34,830 nucleotides of DNA, from positions 1-34,830 of the forward strand of contig NZ_JACJPY010000047.1 of the NCBI RefSeq assembly GCF_014696345.1, written 5' to 3'. Below the pieces are notes generated by a model that saw only the letters and a list, made by a program, of their open reading frames with translations, was not told where the DNA came from and did no database searches. Of this stretch, positions 16,170 through 23,599 are shown piece after piece. Source of the DNA: Pseudanabaena cinerea FACHB-1277 (GTDB lineage: Bacteria > Cyanobacteriota > Cyanobacteriia > Pseudanabaenales > Pseudanabaenaceae). The number at the start of each line of letters is the position of its first letter. The first letter of the stretch is position 1. Position numbers and translations under genes: made by a program.

Positions 16170-17330
16170 ATGGCAACAAAGCAAGCGGCGATTTTGGTCT
16201 TAGCAGATGGTACTTGTTACAACGGCTATGCCTTTGGTGCTTCTGGCACAGCGATCGGTGAAGTGGTCTTTAATACGGGCATGACGGGATATCAAGAGGT
16301 CATTACCGATCCTAGCTATCGCGGGCAAATTGTTACTTTCACCTGTCCCGAACTAGGCAATACGGGCGTAAACCCCGAAGATGAAGAGTCCGATCGCCCA
16401 CAGGTACGCGGTGTCATTGCCAGAAATATTACAGTTCTGCCTAGCAACTGGCGATCGCGCCAAACCTTACCCGACTACCTCAAGGCGCATAACGTAGTCG
16501 GCATTTCAGGAATTGACACCCGCGCCCTCACCCGCAAGCTGCGATCGCTAGGGGCAATGAATGGCGGCATTTCCACCGAAATCCTCGATCCGCAAGCATT
16601 ATTGGCTAAGGTTAATGCTGCCCCCTCTATGCAAGGACTAAACCTCGCCCAAGAAGCCTCCACCGATCGCATTTATGAATGGACAGAAAAAACCCTCACA
16701 GAGTGGGAATTTGTCGAACCCGCCCATTTATCAGGTGATACGCTCACGGTGGTAGCGATCGATTTTGGGGTCAAGAAAAATATTTTGCGTCGTCTTGCCA
16801 GCTATGGTTGCCGCGTGATTGTTGTCCCCGCTAATACACCTGCCGAAACCATTCTCGCTTACAACCCCGATGGCATCTTCCTCTCCAATGGACCTGGCGA
16901 TCCTGCGGCGGTCACAGAGGGCATTGCTACCGCCAAAGTTTTGCTAGAGGCAAATAAACCCATGTTTGGTATTTGTCTGGGGCATCAAATTCTAGGCTTA
17001 TCCATGGGCGGCGACACCTTTAAGCTCAAATTTGGACATCGCGGACTCAATCAACCCGCCCAAAATCAGGCCGAAAACGCCGATCGCCGCGTGGAAATTA
17101 CTAGTCAAAATCACGGCTTTGCCCTCACAGGTGAGTCCTTTGAAACCTCCCCAGCCATGCTCACCCACATCAACCTCAACGATCGCACCGTTGCAGGACT
17201 AGAGCATAAAACCTTGCCGATTTTCTCCGTGCAGTATCACCCTGAAGCAAGCCCAGGTCCCCACGATGCCGACTATTTGTTTGAGCGCTTTGTAATGGCA
17301 ATGCGCGAACATAAAAAAGCCGTCGCCTAG
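16170..17330 (+). CDS. carA: Carbamoyl-phosphate synthase small (glutaminase) subunit
   Basis: CarA releases ammonia from glutamine for carbamoyl phosphate synthesis, which feeds the arginine and pyrimidine pathways, acting in complex with CarB. The 386-residue protein has the CPSase small-chain N-terminal domain ([35 protein letters not shown]). Its class I glutamine amidotransferase domain has the nucleophile Cys269 ([10 protein letters not shown]) and the His/Glu pair in [17 protein letters not shown]. Length is standard. carB is not adjacent, as is common in cyanobacteria. Four bases after the stop begins a MITE-like repeat. Confidence 0.97.
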   Translation: MATKQAAILVLADGTCYNGYAFGASGTAIGEVVFNTGMTGYQEVITDPSYRGQIVTFTCPELGNTGVNPEDEESDRPQVRGVIARNITVLPSNWRSRQTLPDYLKAHNVVGISGIDTRALTRKLRSLGAMNGGISTEILDPQALLAKVNAAPSMQGLNLAQEASTDRIYEWTEKTLTEWEFVEPAHLSGDTLTVVAIDFGVKKNILRRLASYGCRVIVVPANTPAETILAYNPDGIFLSNGPGDPAAVTEGIATAKVLLEANKPMFGICLGHQILGLSMGGDTFKLKFGHRGLNQPAQNQAENADRRVEITSQNHGFALTGESFETSPAMLTHINLNDRTVAGLEHKTLPIFSVQYHPEASPGPHDADYLFERFVMAMREHKKAVA

Positions 17331-17334
17331 AGCT

Positions 17335-17462
17335 TGCTTGAAAAGTCTCGACATTCGCTAAAAAAAACGATTGATCCCCCCCAGCCCCCCTTATGAAGGG
17401 GTGAGGGTTTTCTTCTTCCCCCTTCACAAGGGGGATTGAGGGGGATCAACGCTTTTAAATGC
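17335..17462. mobile_element. MITE-like element, copy 1 (degenerate right end)
   Basis: Non-coding palindromic element. Its left end, TGCTTGAAAAGTCT followed by GACATTCGCTAAAAA and GATTGATCCCCCC, matches the reverse complement of the right end of the element at 32905-33035 over about 65 bases. The core has GGGG-rich inverted arms (GATCCCCCC... / ...GGGGGATCAA). The right end is degenerate, near CTTTTAAATGC. It starts 4 bases after carA and could form the carA terminator. Confidence 0.7.
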
Positions 17463-17492
17463 TTACTTTTAAATGCTTACTTAAATGCTTAC
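17453..17492 (+). repeat. Short tandem repeat, three units
   Basis: Two identical 14-base units TTTTAAATGCTTAC are followed by a 12-base third unit TTAAATGCTTAC. The first unit overlaps the degenerate end of the MITE-like element, which suggests the array grew from that end. It lies 61 bases before the raf1 start codon. Confidence 0.8.
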
Positions 17493-17553
17493 TTGATTTG
17501 GGTTTGAGCGCAAAGCGCTGTAAAATCCTTTAATACCCAGTACCTGTAAGATC

Positions 17554-18645
17554 ATGCCCGTTCCTGTTGAAAATTTTCCTGCCGATTCCGAAAGCCTATT
17601 GAAGCTATTGCGCCACAAACAAGGAACTTGGGTACAGTGGGGGCAGGCTTGCCAAGCTCTGCAAAAAATGGGTGAAACCTCCCTAGCAATTTTTGAGAAT
17701 ACAGGTTTTGAACCCATTCAACAAAATCAGATCGTGGTGGCATCACAGGTATATGCCAGCCTCGAAGCAGGCAGTGCCGATGCCCATGTGCTACATCATT
17801 TCCAGCAAAAAGGTAGTGATATTCTCCACGAGTTGCGCGTACTCACCCAATCCGAACGGGTGACGATGGCAACCTTTGCCCTTGAGAAGAATTTAGATGT
17901 TTTAGAAGCTAAGGATGTCGTTAAGGCAATCAAAGAAGCGGCGAATATGGCAAATCTACCCGAAGGCTTCACCCGTCATCCTGGGGATGCGGTGGTACTG
18001 CAAGTTCTCAAATCTGCACAGGGTAAAGTCGATCCGCAGGAAAAAACGCGATTAATTGCTAGAGGTTTGCGCTTTGCCCATAGCCCCAAGGCAAGGTTAG
18101 CGATCGAGCAGCTATTGCTAGACATGGCAAACCCCAATCCCAAAAAAGCGCCCAATCTGCCCAACTTTCGCTATGACGGCGAAGATAATATTCCGCGCAT
18201 TTTGCCTGTGGTGGGCAATCTGCCCCTATCCATTGAGCAGTTTCTCAAGGTGGCACAGGTTCAAGAAACTGCGCCCTTTGGCATTGTCCATGCTCAAGCC
18301 GAGACAACTTGGGTGACGCTGCCAGGGTGGTTGGTGGTGCATCAAGCTGAGGATGGCGTGGTGGTTGCTTGCAATACAGATACTTTGCAACCAGTAATTA
18401 ATCAAGATGTATTGAGTTCTGTACGCGATCGCGCCGAAGATGTATTGATATTAATTGATCGCGCCCAAAGGGAATGGGATGAAAATAGTTATTTTGCGAT
18501 CGCTGGTGCGGATGGCAATCTCAATTTTGCATGGTTTGACAGCGCCCCCAATGTCGAACTCTTCGGTAAAATCACCCTCACCCTGCGCCCTAAGCGTTTC
18601 TTCGATGAAGAAGCCTCAAAGGAGCGCTGGCAGTTTGAAGAGTAA
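17554..18645 (+). CDS. raf1: Rubisco accumulation factor 1 (RAF1)
   Basis: RAF1 is an assembly chaperone that binds and stabilises dimers of the Rubisco large subunit in the cytoplasm (carboxysome/CO2 fixation pathway). The 363-residue length fits. The N-terminal helical domain (LLKLLRHKQGTWVQWGQACQALQKMG, FENTGFEPIQQNQIVVASQVYASL) and the block ILHELRVLTQSERV...PEGFTRHPGDAVVLQVLKSA are characteristic. A proline-rich linker (NPKKAPNLPNFRYD) then leads to the beta-rich dimerisation domain (about 205-345). No Rubisco genes are adjacent. Confidence 0.93.
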   Translation: MPVPVENFPADSESLLKLLRHKQGTWVQWGQACQALQKMGETSLAIFENTGFEPIQQNQIVVASQVYASLEAGSADAHVLHHFQQKGSDILHELRVLTQSERVTMATFALEKNLDVLEAKDVVKAIKEAANMANLPEGFTRHPGDAVVLQVLKSAQGKVDPQEKTRLIARGLRFAHSPKARLAIEQLLLDMANPNPKKAPNLPNFRYDGEDNIPRILPVVGNLPLSIEQFLKVAQVQETAPFGIVHAQAETTWVTLPGWLVVHQAEDGVVVACNTDTLQPVINQDVLSSVRDRAEDVLILIDRAQREWDENSYFAIAGADGNLNFAWFDSAPNVELFGKITLTLRPKRFFDEEASKERWQFEE

Positions 18646-18690
18646 GCATTAACAGTAAAATTAATGGTTAACTCCTAGCGATAAGCAAAC

Positions 18691-18898
18691 ATGAAAATCA
18701 AGAGTCTCCATATTCAAAACTTGCGTGGAATTAAAGATCTATTCATTTGGAAATAGAAGAGATTAACAAAAAGTCAATCTCATATCGACATTGGATTTTA
18801 TCAACACTGATGCAGGGATTGTTGCAGAATTGCGGCAAACCTATGGCAAAGACAGCAATCGTATTTTAGAAGAGGATATAAATCTTTGGGATGCTTAA
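18691..18898 (+). pseudogene. Remnants of a RecF/OLD-like AAA ATPase gene
   Basis: Two pieces of one gene type survive in different frames. Bases 18691-18756 encode MKIKSLHIQNLRGIKDLFIWK then a stop, the typical N-terminus of AAA_15/RecF-like ATPases. Bases 18785-18898 encode a C-terminal-type segment (FINTDAGIVAELRQTYGKDSNRILEED) resembling the end part of such ATPases. The whole ATPase core is missing between them, so this is a deleted, decayed gene. The rest of the 424-base stretch 18646-19069 shows nothing else that I can identify. Confidence 0.55.
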
Positions 18899-19069
18899 TC
18901 AAGTTGGTTGGCGAAGTCACTATGTAGCAAGTCATTTTGCTGCGAAGATGATGACTCAACGCAAACAAGTAAATAGCTTTTCAAGTACCTTTGCATATAG
19001 CAAGCGATCGCCTAAGCCATCCATTACAATATAAAAAGTCGATAAGTTAACCCAATTGAGAAGAAAGCC

Positions 19070-19546
19070 ATGACAGAAGCAGTTGCTGAAAATGTTAAGG
19101 ACATTAGGGCGCGATCGCTCTATGAGCAAGACATTTTGCTATGGGTCGAAGATACTGTGGCAAAGCTCAAGGCTGGAGATTTTCAAAATTTAGATCTTAT
19201 TAACTTAATTGAGGAGGTGGAGTCTTTGGGGCTTTCGCAAAAAAAGGAGCTATTGAGTCGTCTGGTGACATTGCTAGAGCATATTCTCAAACGGATGTAT
19301 GTAGATATTCCCAATGATTATAACGGATGGGAGCGCACAATTCGTAATCAGCGCGTTGAATTAGAACTTTTATTAAAGCAAGTACCAAGCTTAAAAAATA
19401 GATGGGATGATAGTTTTGTTGAGGCATGGCGAGTTGCTTTAAAAACAGTACGGAAGGAATATCGTCAGATAAATTTTCCCAATCGCTGGCAATATCCCCA
19501 AGACATTGAGACTATGCTCGATCGCGATTTTTGGGAGGATGTTTAG
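19070..19546 (+). CDS. DUF29 family protein
   Basis: A 158-residue protein with the DUF29 signature: SLYEQDILLWVEDTVAKLKAGDFQNLDLINLIEEVESLGLSQKKELLSRL, then LLEHILKRMYV and a C-terminal YPQDIETMLDRDFW. DUF29 is an all-helical family of unknown function, very abundant in cyanobacteria and often found in defence-like or mobile neighbourhoods. The stop lies 59 bases before the start of the DGR target gene on the same strand, so co-transcription is possible. Whether it belongs to the retroelement or is a chance neighbour cannot be decided here. Confidence 0.85.
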   Translation: MTEAVAENVKDIRARSLYEQDILLWVEDTVAKLKAGDFQNLDLINLIEEVESLGLSQKKELLSRLVTLLEHILKRMYVDIPNDYNGWERTIRNQRVELELLLKQVPSLKNRWDDSFVEAWRVALKTVRKEYRQINFPNRWQYPQDIETMLDRDFWEDV

Positions 19547-19605
19547 TTTGCTTGAGTTTTGCGTATGATAGTATTCATTAAATAATCGCTTAAAATCTGC
19601 TGAAT

Positions 19606-21546
19606 ATGACAAATAACAATGACGGCAAGCGCGAGATTAAGATCTACAAGAAAACCTATCGGCTGCCAGCACTATCGGGGGGCAAGCTAGATGATCTGCA
19701 ACAGCAAATCCGCCAGCGCAATGAACATTTGAGTAAAGGGCGATTGATTGTCAAGAATGAGTCAGTCATTGTGCCAGAAGAAAAAATTGTCATCGAAGAA
19801 GAAAAACGGGGTTTATTCGGGAATAAGGTTATTAGGCGCGAAAAAAAGGTCATTGAACAAGTACGTAAACTTGTTAAGCGAGAGAAGCGGGAGCCTCTTA
19901 ATTTTGAAGAACGCTATCGAGAGCTAAATGCGATCGTGCAGAACTATGACGAAATGGTGCAGGTACTCAAGCATCATCAGTACGATTATCAAAAATTCTT
20001 TCAGGAATTAGCAAAAGAAATCAAGGAAACCATTGGCGAAAACTGTAAGGCGATTGCTGAGAAAGAAACTAAGCGTTTGCAAAAGGAACAGCAAGAGCTA
20101 CAAAAAGCTAATCCTAACTCGCAAGTACTAGCGATGCTGGGTAATATGCGATCGCAATTGTTTGATATTGCCAAATCAACGGGATATGCGGCAGTGCTAA
20201 TGCTCAAAAAATTGGACTTGATGAGTGAGAGTCTTAAACGTATTGCCAGCGATCAGGATTCGCAAAAGCAGTTATTGGCGCAAGTGCTAGAAGAAATTCG
20301 ATCGCAAAAGGATCTCTACGAGTTGCAATTAGAAATTAATGCGTTGCAAGCCAAGACTGCTGAATTTGTAGATATTGCTCTCAATTTTGAGGAATATATG
20401 AAGCCTTTTATGGGCAGTTTTCAGGACCTGCTAACCAATGTCTCTAAAGTGGACAAAGAGCTATCAAAGGCAATGAATGAGATTCAGAATATTGCGAATT
20501 TGCTAGAAGCCCAGCAATTTCAAAGTATTGAATCAGATCGCGAATCTCAGCGCATTGCTGACTTTTTGGTGACTGGCGAAATGAAAAAAGATCGGTTACA
20601 GGATGCGTTAGACCGTATGAATAGCGTCCAGTCACAAGCTGATTTTGATGCTCAGTTGATGGGTGCTGGTAAGGGGGTAACTATTTCTGATTGTTTGGCA
20701 AATATTCGCGAGTTTCTGGATCTAAAACTGGAGAAGGTTACAGAAATTGATATACCTGCGATCACAGTGGATGAAAACATATCTGCTGACCTTGGATTGC
20801 CGCATATTTCTCTAAATCTAACCAATTACTCTGAAGATGACCTGACCCTCGACCTCAGTAAGGGCATCACCCTAGAACTAGTGCGTGTTTCTGGTGGTAG
20901 CTTTATGATGGGATCGCCTGATGGTCAAGGCGACAATGATGAACGTCCACAGCATCGGGTGACATTACAGGAATTTCTAATTGGCAAATATGCAGTCACT
21001 AATTCCCAATGGGAAGCGGTGATGAAAACTAAAGGATCAGCAAATTGCGATCCAAAATTTCAAGGTGCAGATCAGCCTGTGGTTGGAATTTCGTGGCATG
21101 ATGCTAAGAAGTTTTGTGAAGAACTCTCTCAAAGAGTCAAAAGGAATGTTAGATTAGCTAGTGAAGCTGAATGGGAATATGCCGCTAAAGGAGGCAATCA
21201 AAGTAGAGGCTTTATCTACTCAGGCAGTAATGACCTGAATGATGTCGGCTGGTATGGCAGCAATAGCGGTTCCGTAACTCATACAGTGGGTGAAAAAACA
21301 GCTAATGAACTTGGCATTTATGACATGAGTGGCAATGTTTGGGAATGGTGTGAAGATGTCTGGCATGAAAATTATAATGGTGCGCCCAGCGATGGCTCTG
21401 CGTGGCTGACTGGCGGCGAACAAAATAGACGCGCCCTGCGTGGTGGCTCGTGGTACTTCAATGCGCTCGATTGTCGTTCGGCAATTCGCGTCAGGGACAA
21501 TGCAGGCTATAGGTACTACGGCATCGGTTTTCGGGTTGTCTTGTGA
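19606..21546 (+). CDS. DGR target protein: coiled-coil region fused to a variable FGE-sulfatase (C-type-lectin fold) domain
   Basis: This 646-residue protein is the diversified target of the retroelement. There is no signal peptide, so a cytoplasmic location is likely. Residues about 45-350 are highly charged and helical, with coiled-coil character. A linker leads to an FGE/SUMF1-type domain from about residue 425 (VSGGSFMMGSPDGQGDNDERP, YAVTNSQWEAVM, RLASEAEWEYAAKGG, YDMSGNVWEWCED), ending ALRGGSW...CRSAIRVRD...GIGFRVVL. The last 38 residues are encoded by the variable repeat. Compared with the template-encoded version, 12 residues between 617 and 639 differ, mostly Asn changed to Tyr, Asp, Gly, Phe, Ile or Val. 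FGE domains in DGR targets act as ligand-binding scaffolds, not as sulfatase-modifying enzymes. The ligand is unknown. Confidence 0.9.
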   Translation: MTNNNDGKREIKIYKKTYRLPALSGGKLDDLQQQIRQRNEHLSKGRLIVKNESVIVPEEKIVIEEEKRGLFGNKVIRREKKVIEQVRKLVKREKREPLNFEERYRELNAIVQNYDEMVQVLKHHQYDYQKFFQELAKEIKETIGENCKAIAEKETKRLQKEQQELQKANPNSQVLAMLGNMRSQLFDIAKSTGYAAVLMLKKLDLMSESLKRIASDQDSQKQLLAQVLEEIRSQKDLYELQLEINALQAKTAEFVDIALNFEEYMKPFMGSFQDLLTNVSKVDKELSKAMNEIQNIANLLEAQQFQSIESDRESQRIADFLVTGEMKKDRLQDALDRMNSVQSQADFDAQLMGAGKGVTISDCLANIREFLDLKLEKVTEIDIPAITVDENISADLGLPHISLNLTNYSEDDLTLDLSKGITLELVRVSGGSFMMGSPDGQGDNDERPQHRVTLQEFLIGKYAVTNSQWEAVMKTKGSANCDPKFQGADQPVVGISWHDAKKFCEELSQRVKRNVRLASEAEWEYAAKGGNQSRGFIYSGSNDLNDVGWYGSNSGSVTHTVGEKTANELGIYDMSGNVWEWCEDVWHENYNGAPSDGSAWLTGGEQNRRALRGGSWYFNALDCRSAIRVRDNAGYRYYGIGFRVVL

Positions 21547-21569
21547 GTTTGCCTTTTCGCGTGAGGACT
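21431..21569 (+). repeat. DGR variable repeat (VR)
   Basis: This 139-base segment is co-linear with the template repeat at 23172-23310. There are 15 mismatches, all between 21454 and 21521, and every one corresponds to an adenine in the template (8 A to T, 6 A to G, 1 A to C). The first 23 and last 48 bases are identical. Identity runs 23 bases past the stop codon at 21544-21546. The identical 3' block is the expected place for the site where mutagenic homing starts (IMH). Confidence 0.95.
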
Positions 21570-21625
21570 TTTTCTTTATACTTTTTCCCTTTTTCCCTTT
21601 ACCCTCTTTCTTATATACTCTTCTT

Positions 21626-21647
21626 AGCGCCTGTGGCGCTTTTTTTT
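21626..21647 (+). terminator. Hairpin plus T-run downstream of VR
   Basis: AGCGCC-TGT-GGCGCT is a perfect 6-bp stem with a 3-base loop, followed by seven or more T residues. By shape it is an intrinsic terminator between the target gene and avd. DGRs commonly carry a hairpin/cruciform shortly after VR that aids target recognition, and this stem, 57 bases after VR, could do that as well (inference). Confidence 0.7.
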
Positions 21648-21676
21648 ATTTTTTAGAAGTCAAATATGAAATAAAG

Positions 21677-22030
21677 ATGAGTACACAACCAGTTGATTTG
21701 CCAGTTATCCAAAAAACTTACGATCTGATTAAATGGTATATTCCCATTATTAACAGAATGCCCAAGCATCATAAATTTGGACTAGGCGATAGAATTACCA
21801 ACTATCTCTATGATATCATGGAATCATTAATTATTGCCAGATATACAAAAGATAAAATATCAATTTTAGAAACTCTCAATGCTAAGCTAGATATACTCAG
21901 GCATCAATCAAGGCTATTACTAGATTTTCATCAAATTGAAGAAGAAAGATACGTTTATATTAACACCCAATTACAGGAAATAGGCAATGAAATTGGTGGT
22001 TGGCTAAAATATCAAAAAAACAAAAAATAA
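21677..22030 (+). CDS. avd: DGR accessory protein Avd
   Basis: A 117-residue helical protein. Sequence and position identify it as the accessory variability determinant, which forms a pentameric four-helix-bundle barrel that binds the DGR reverse transcriptase and template RNA. Family-like features are IQKTYDLIKWYIPIINRMPKHHKFGLGDRI, YDIMESLIIARYTKD and LDILRHQSRLLLDF followed by a basic C-terminus (KYQKNKK). The start at 21677 was chosen because the open frame upstream reads through VR and the terminator in a low-complexity Phe-rich stretch. The reverse transcriptase starts 62 bases downstream. Confidence 0.92.
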   Translation: MSTQPVDLPVIQKTYDLIKWYIPIINRMPKHHKFGLGDRITNYLYDIMESLIIARYTKDKISILETLNAKLDILRHQSRLLLDFHQIEEERYVYINTQLQEIGNEIGGWLKYQKNKK

Positions 22031-22092
22031 TCAAAAAATAATTTTGATTGGTTTTAACAAAGTTAGATTATAAAATTAAATTGCAATGCTCT

Positions 22093-23172
22093 ATGAAACG
22101 AATTGGTAATCTTTGGGAAGAAATTATTAGCTATCAAAATATTATATTAGCCGCAAAAAAAGCCCAAAGAGGTAAGAGATTTCGCCCCAATGTTTTAGAG
22201 TTTAATTATAATTTAGAAAATGAAATAATCACCCTCAAACAAGAATTAGAAACCCAAACCTATATCCCCAGCGATTACAAAGTATTCCAAATCATCGATC
22301 CTAAACCCCGTCAGATTTCGGCTGCACCTTACAGAGATCGAGTAGTACATCACGCTCTCTGCAATGTTATTGCTCCCATATTTGAGAAATCTTTTATCAC
22401 CGATTCCTATGCTAACCGTAGAGGATTTGGTACGCACAAAGCCCTGCGCCGCTTTATCAAATTTGCTCAGGCTAGTCGCTACATTCTGCAATGCGATATC
22501 AAAAAATATTTCCCAACTATCGATCATGCAATTCTCAAACAAATCATTCGCCGCAAAATTAAATGCCCCAAAACCCTCTGGTTAATTGACCTAATTATTG
22601 ATCACAGCAATCCTCAAGAACCAGTCCAGTTATACTTTTCAGGTGACGATCTATTATCACCCCTAGCCCATCGCAAAGGCTTACCCCTTGGTAATCTCAC
22701 CAGTCAATTTTTCGCAAATATCTATCTCAATGAATTTGACCATTTTGTAAAAGAACGACTTCAAGCCAAACGATATGTGCGTTATGTCGATGATTTTGCC
22801 ATATTTTCCGACGATCTTGACTTTCTCAAATTCGCCAAGCTAGAGATAGAACTATATCTTGCAAAAATCAGATTGCAACTTCATTCGGGCAAAACTCAAA
22901 TTTTTGAAACCAAGTATGGTATAAATTTTGTGGGATTTCGGATTGTAAACAATCAGATTCGTGTGATATCTAAAAACATTAGACGAGGCAGAAAACGTCT
23001 TAACCGTCTATACAAGCAGGTAAGTTTAGGTGAAGCGAGTACAGACCAAATCCAAAGTTCAATCCAAGCATGGAGAGGACATCTGCAACATGGCAATACA
23101 TGGCAGTTGCAGCAACAGTTATTTAGTGGTCTTGGGTTCGCCCAAGATGCTAGAGAAGGTGCAAATCCATAG
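22093..23172 (+). CDS. DGR reverse transcriptase
   Basis: This 359-residue error-prone reverse transcriptase copies the template RNA with adenine mutagenesis. The ATG at 22093 gives the family start [29 protein letters not shown]; an upstream TTG at 22048 is less likely. Seen are first catalytic Asp135 in [13 protein letters not shown], the DGR-specific motif 4 LGNLTSQ (residues 199-205, the (I/V/L)GxxxSQ variant in place of QGxxxSP), and catalytic YVDD (231-234). Motif-5/6-like segments ([18 protein letters not shown]) and a basic thumb ([16 protein letters not shown]) follow. There is no endonuclease or maturase domain. The final G of the stop codon is the first base of the template repeat. 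Confidence 0.95.
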   Translation: MKRIGNLWEEIISYQNIILAAKKAQRGKRFRPNVLEFNYNLENEIITLKQELETQTYIPSDYKVFQIIDPKPRQISAAPYRDRVVHHALCNVIAPIFEKSFITDSYANRRGFGTHKALRRFIKFAQASRYILQCDIKKYFPTIDHAILKQIIRRKIKCPKTLWLIDLIIDHSNPQEPVQLYFSGDDLLSPLAHRKGLPLGNLTSQFFANIYLNEFDHFVKERLQAKRYVRYVDDFAIFSDDLDFLKFAKLEIELYLAKIRLQLHSGKTQIFETKYGINFVGFRIVNNQIRVISKNIRRGRKRLNRLYKQVSLGEASTDQIQSSIQAWRGHLQHGNTWQLQQQLFSGLGFAQDAREGANP

Positions 23173-23310
23173 CGCCCTGCGTGGTGGCTCGTGGAACAAC
23201 AATGCGATCAATTGTCGTTCGGCAAATCGCAACAGGAACAATGCAGACAATAGGAACAACAACATCGGTTTTCGGGTTGTCTTGTGAGTTTGCCTTTTCG
23301 CGTGAGGACT
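23172..23310 (+). repeat. DGR template repeat (TR)
   Basis: Invariant donor copy for the variable repeat at 21431-21569. It starts on the last base of the reverse transcriptase stop codon and lies on the same strand. By eye, 31 adenines lie in the protein-coding equivalent part and 15 of them are altered in VR. Most adenines occur as AAC or AAT (Asn) codons in the frame of the target gene, so substitution at the first two positions cannot make a stop codon. The transcribed template RNA presumably starts within or upstream of the reverse transcriptase gene. Confidence 0.95.
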
Positions 23311-23599
23311 ACCAATAGTCAGAGTCATTGCATGGGAATGTAACGAGTGTACATGGTGGCAGTCCAGATTTGTGCCTGTGGTGTTGGTGACAGCATTCAA
23401 ATATAAACCTGAGTCAGTTATTTTAGTAGGGCAACCGAAAGATTAGCTGACTCTCTCCATTTAGCTCTCTCCATTTATATGATCGTGGTTTTCACCCTAG
23501 TACAGACAAGGTAGAAACCGAAGACAAAAAATAACGATACTTGGAGAGATTTTAGAGAACCAGATAAAACTGGATTTCATTGTCACCATGCCCACAAAT
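23311..23599. other. Intergenic stretch after the DGR template
   Basis: No gene is supported here. The only notable feature is a short direct duplication (CTCTCTCCATTTA twice, near 23451-23477). It may hold the 3' part of the DGR template RNA, which usually extends beyond TR, but no clear structure or terminator could be assigned. Confidence 0.4.

Noticed and set aside
17453-17492. CRISPR-like array
   Set aside because: The units are contiguous 12-14-base copies without spacers, so this is a simple tandem repeat.
21440-21676. 79-residue N-terminal extension of Avd reading through VR and the terminator
   Set aside because: It is a Phe-rich translation of non-coding pyrimidine tracts. Avd family proteins begin close to the ATG at 21677.
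23030-23287. An open frame ending [10 protein letters not shown]...GIGFRVVL that looks like a second FGE-domain C-terminus
   Set aside because: It is the template repeat read in the target frame, entered from an out-of-frame stretch of the RT gene. It is a template, not a gene.
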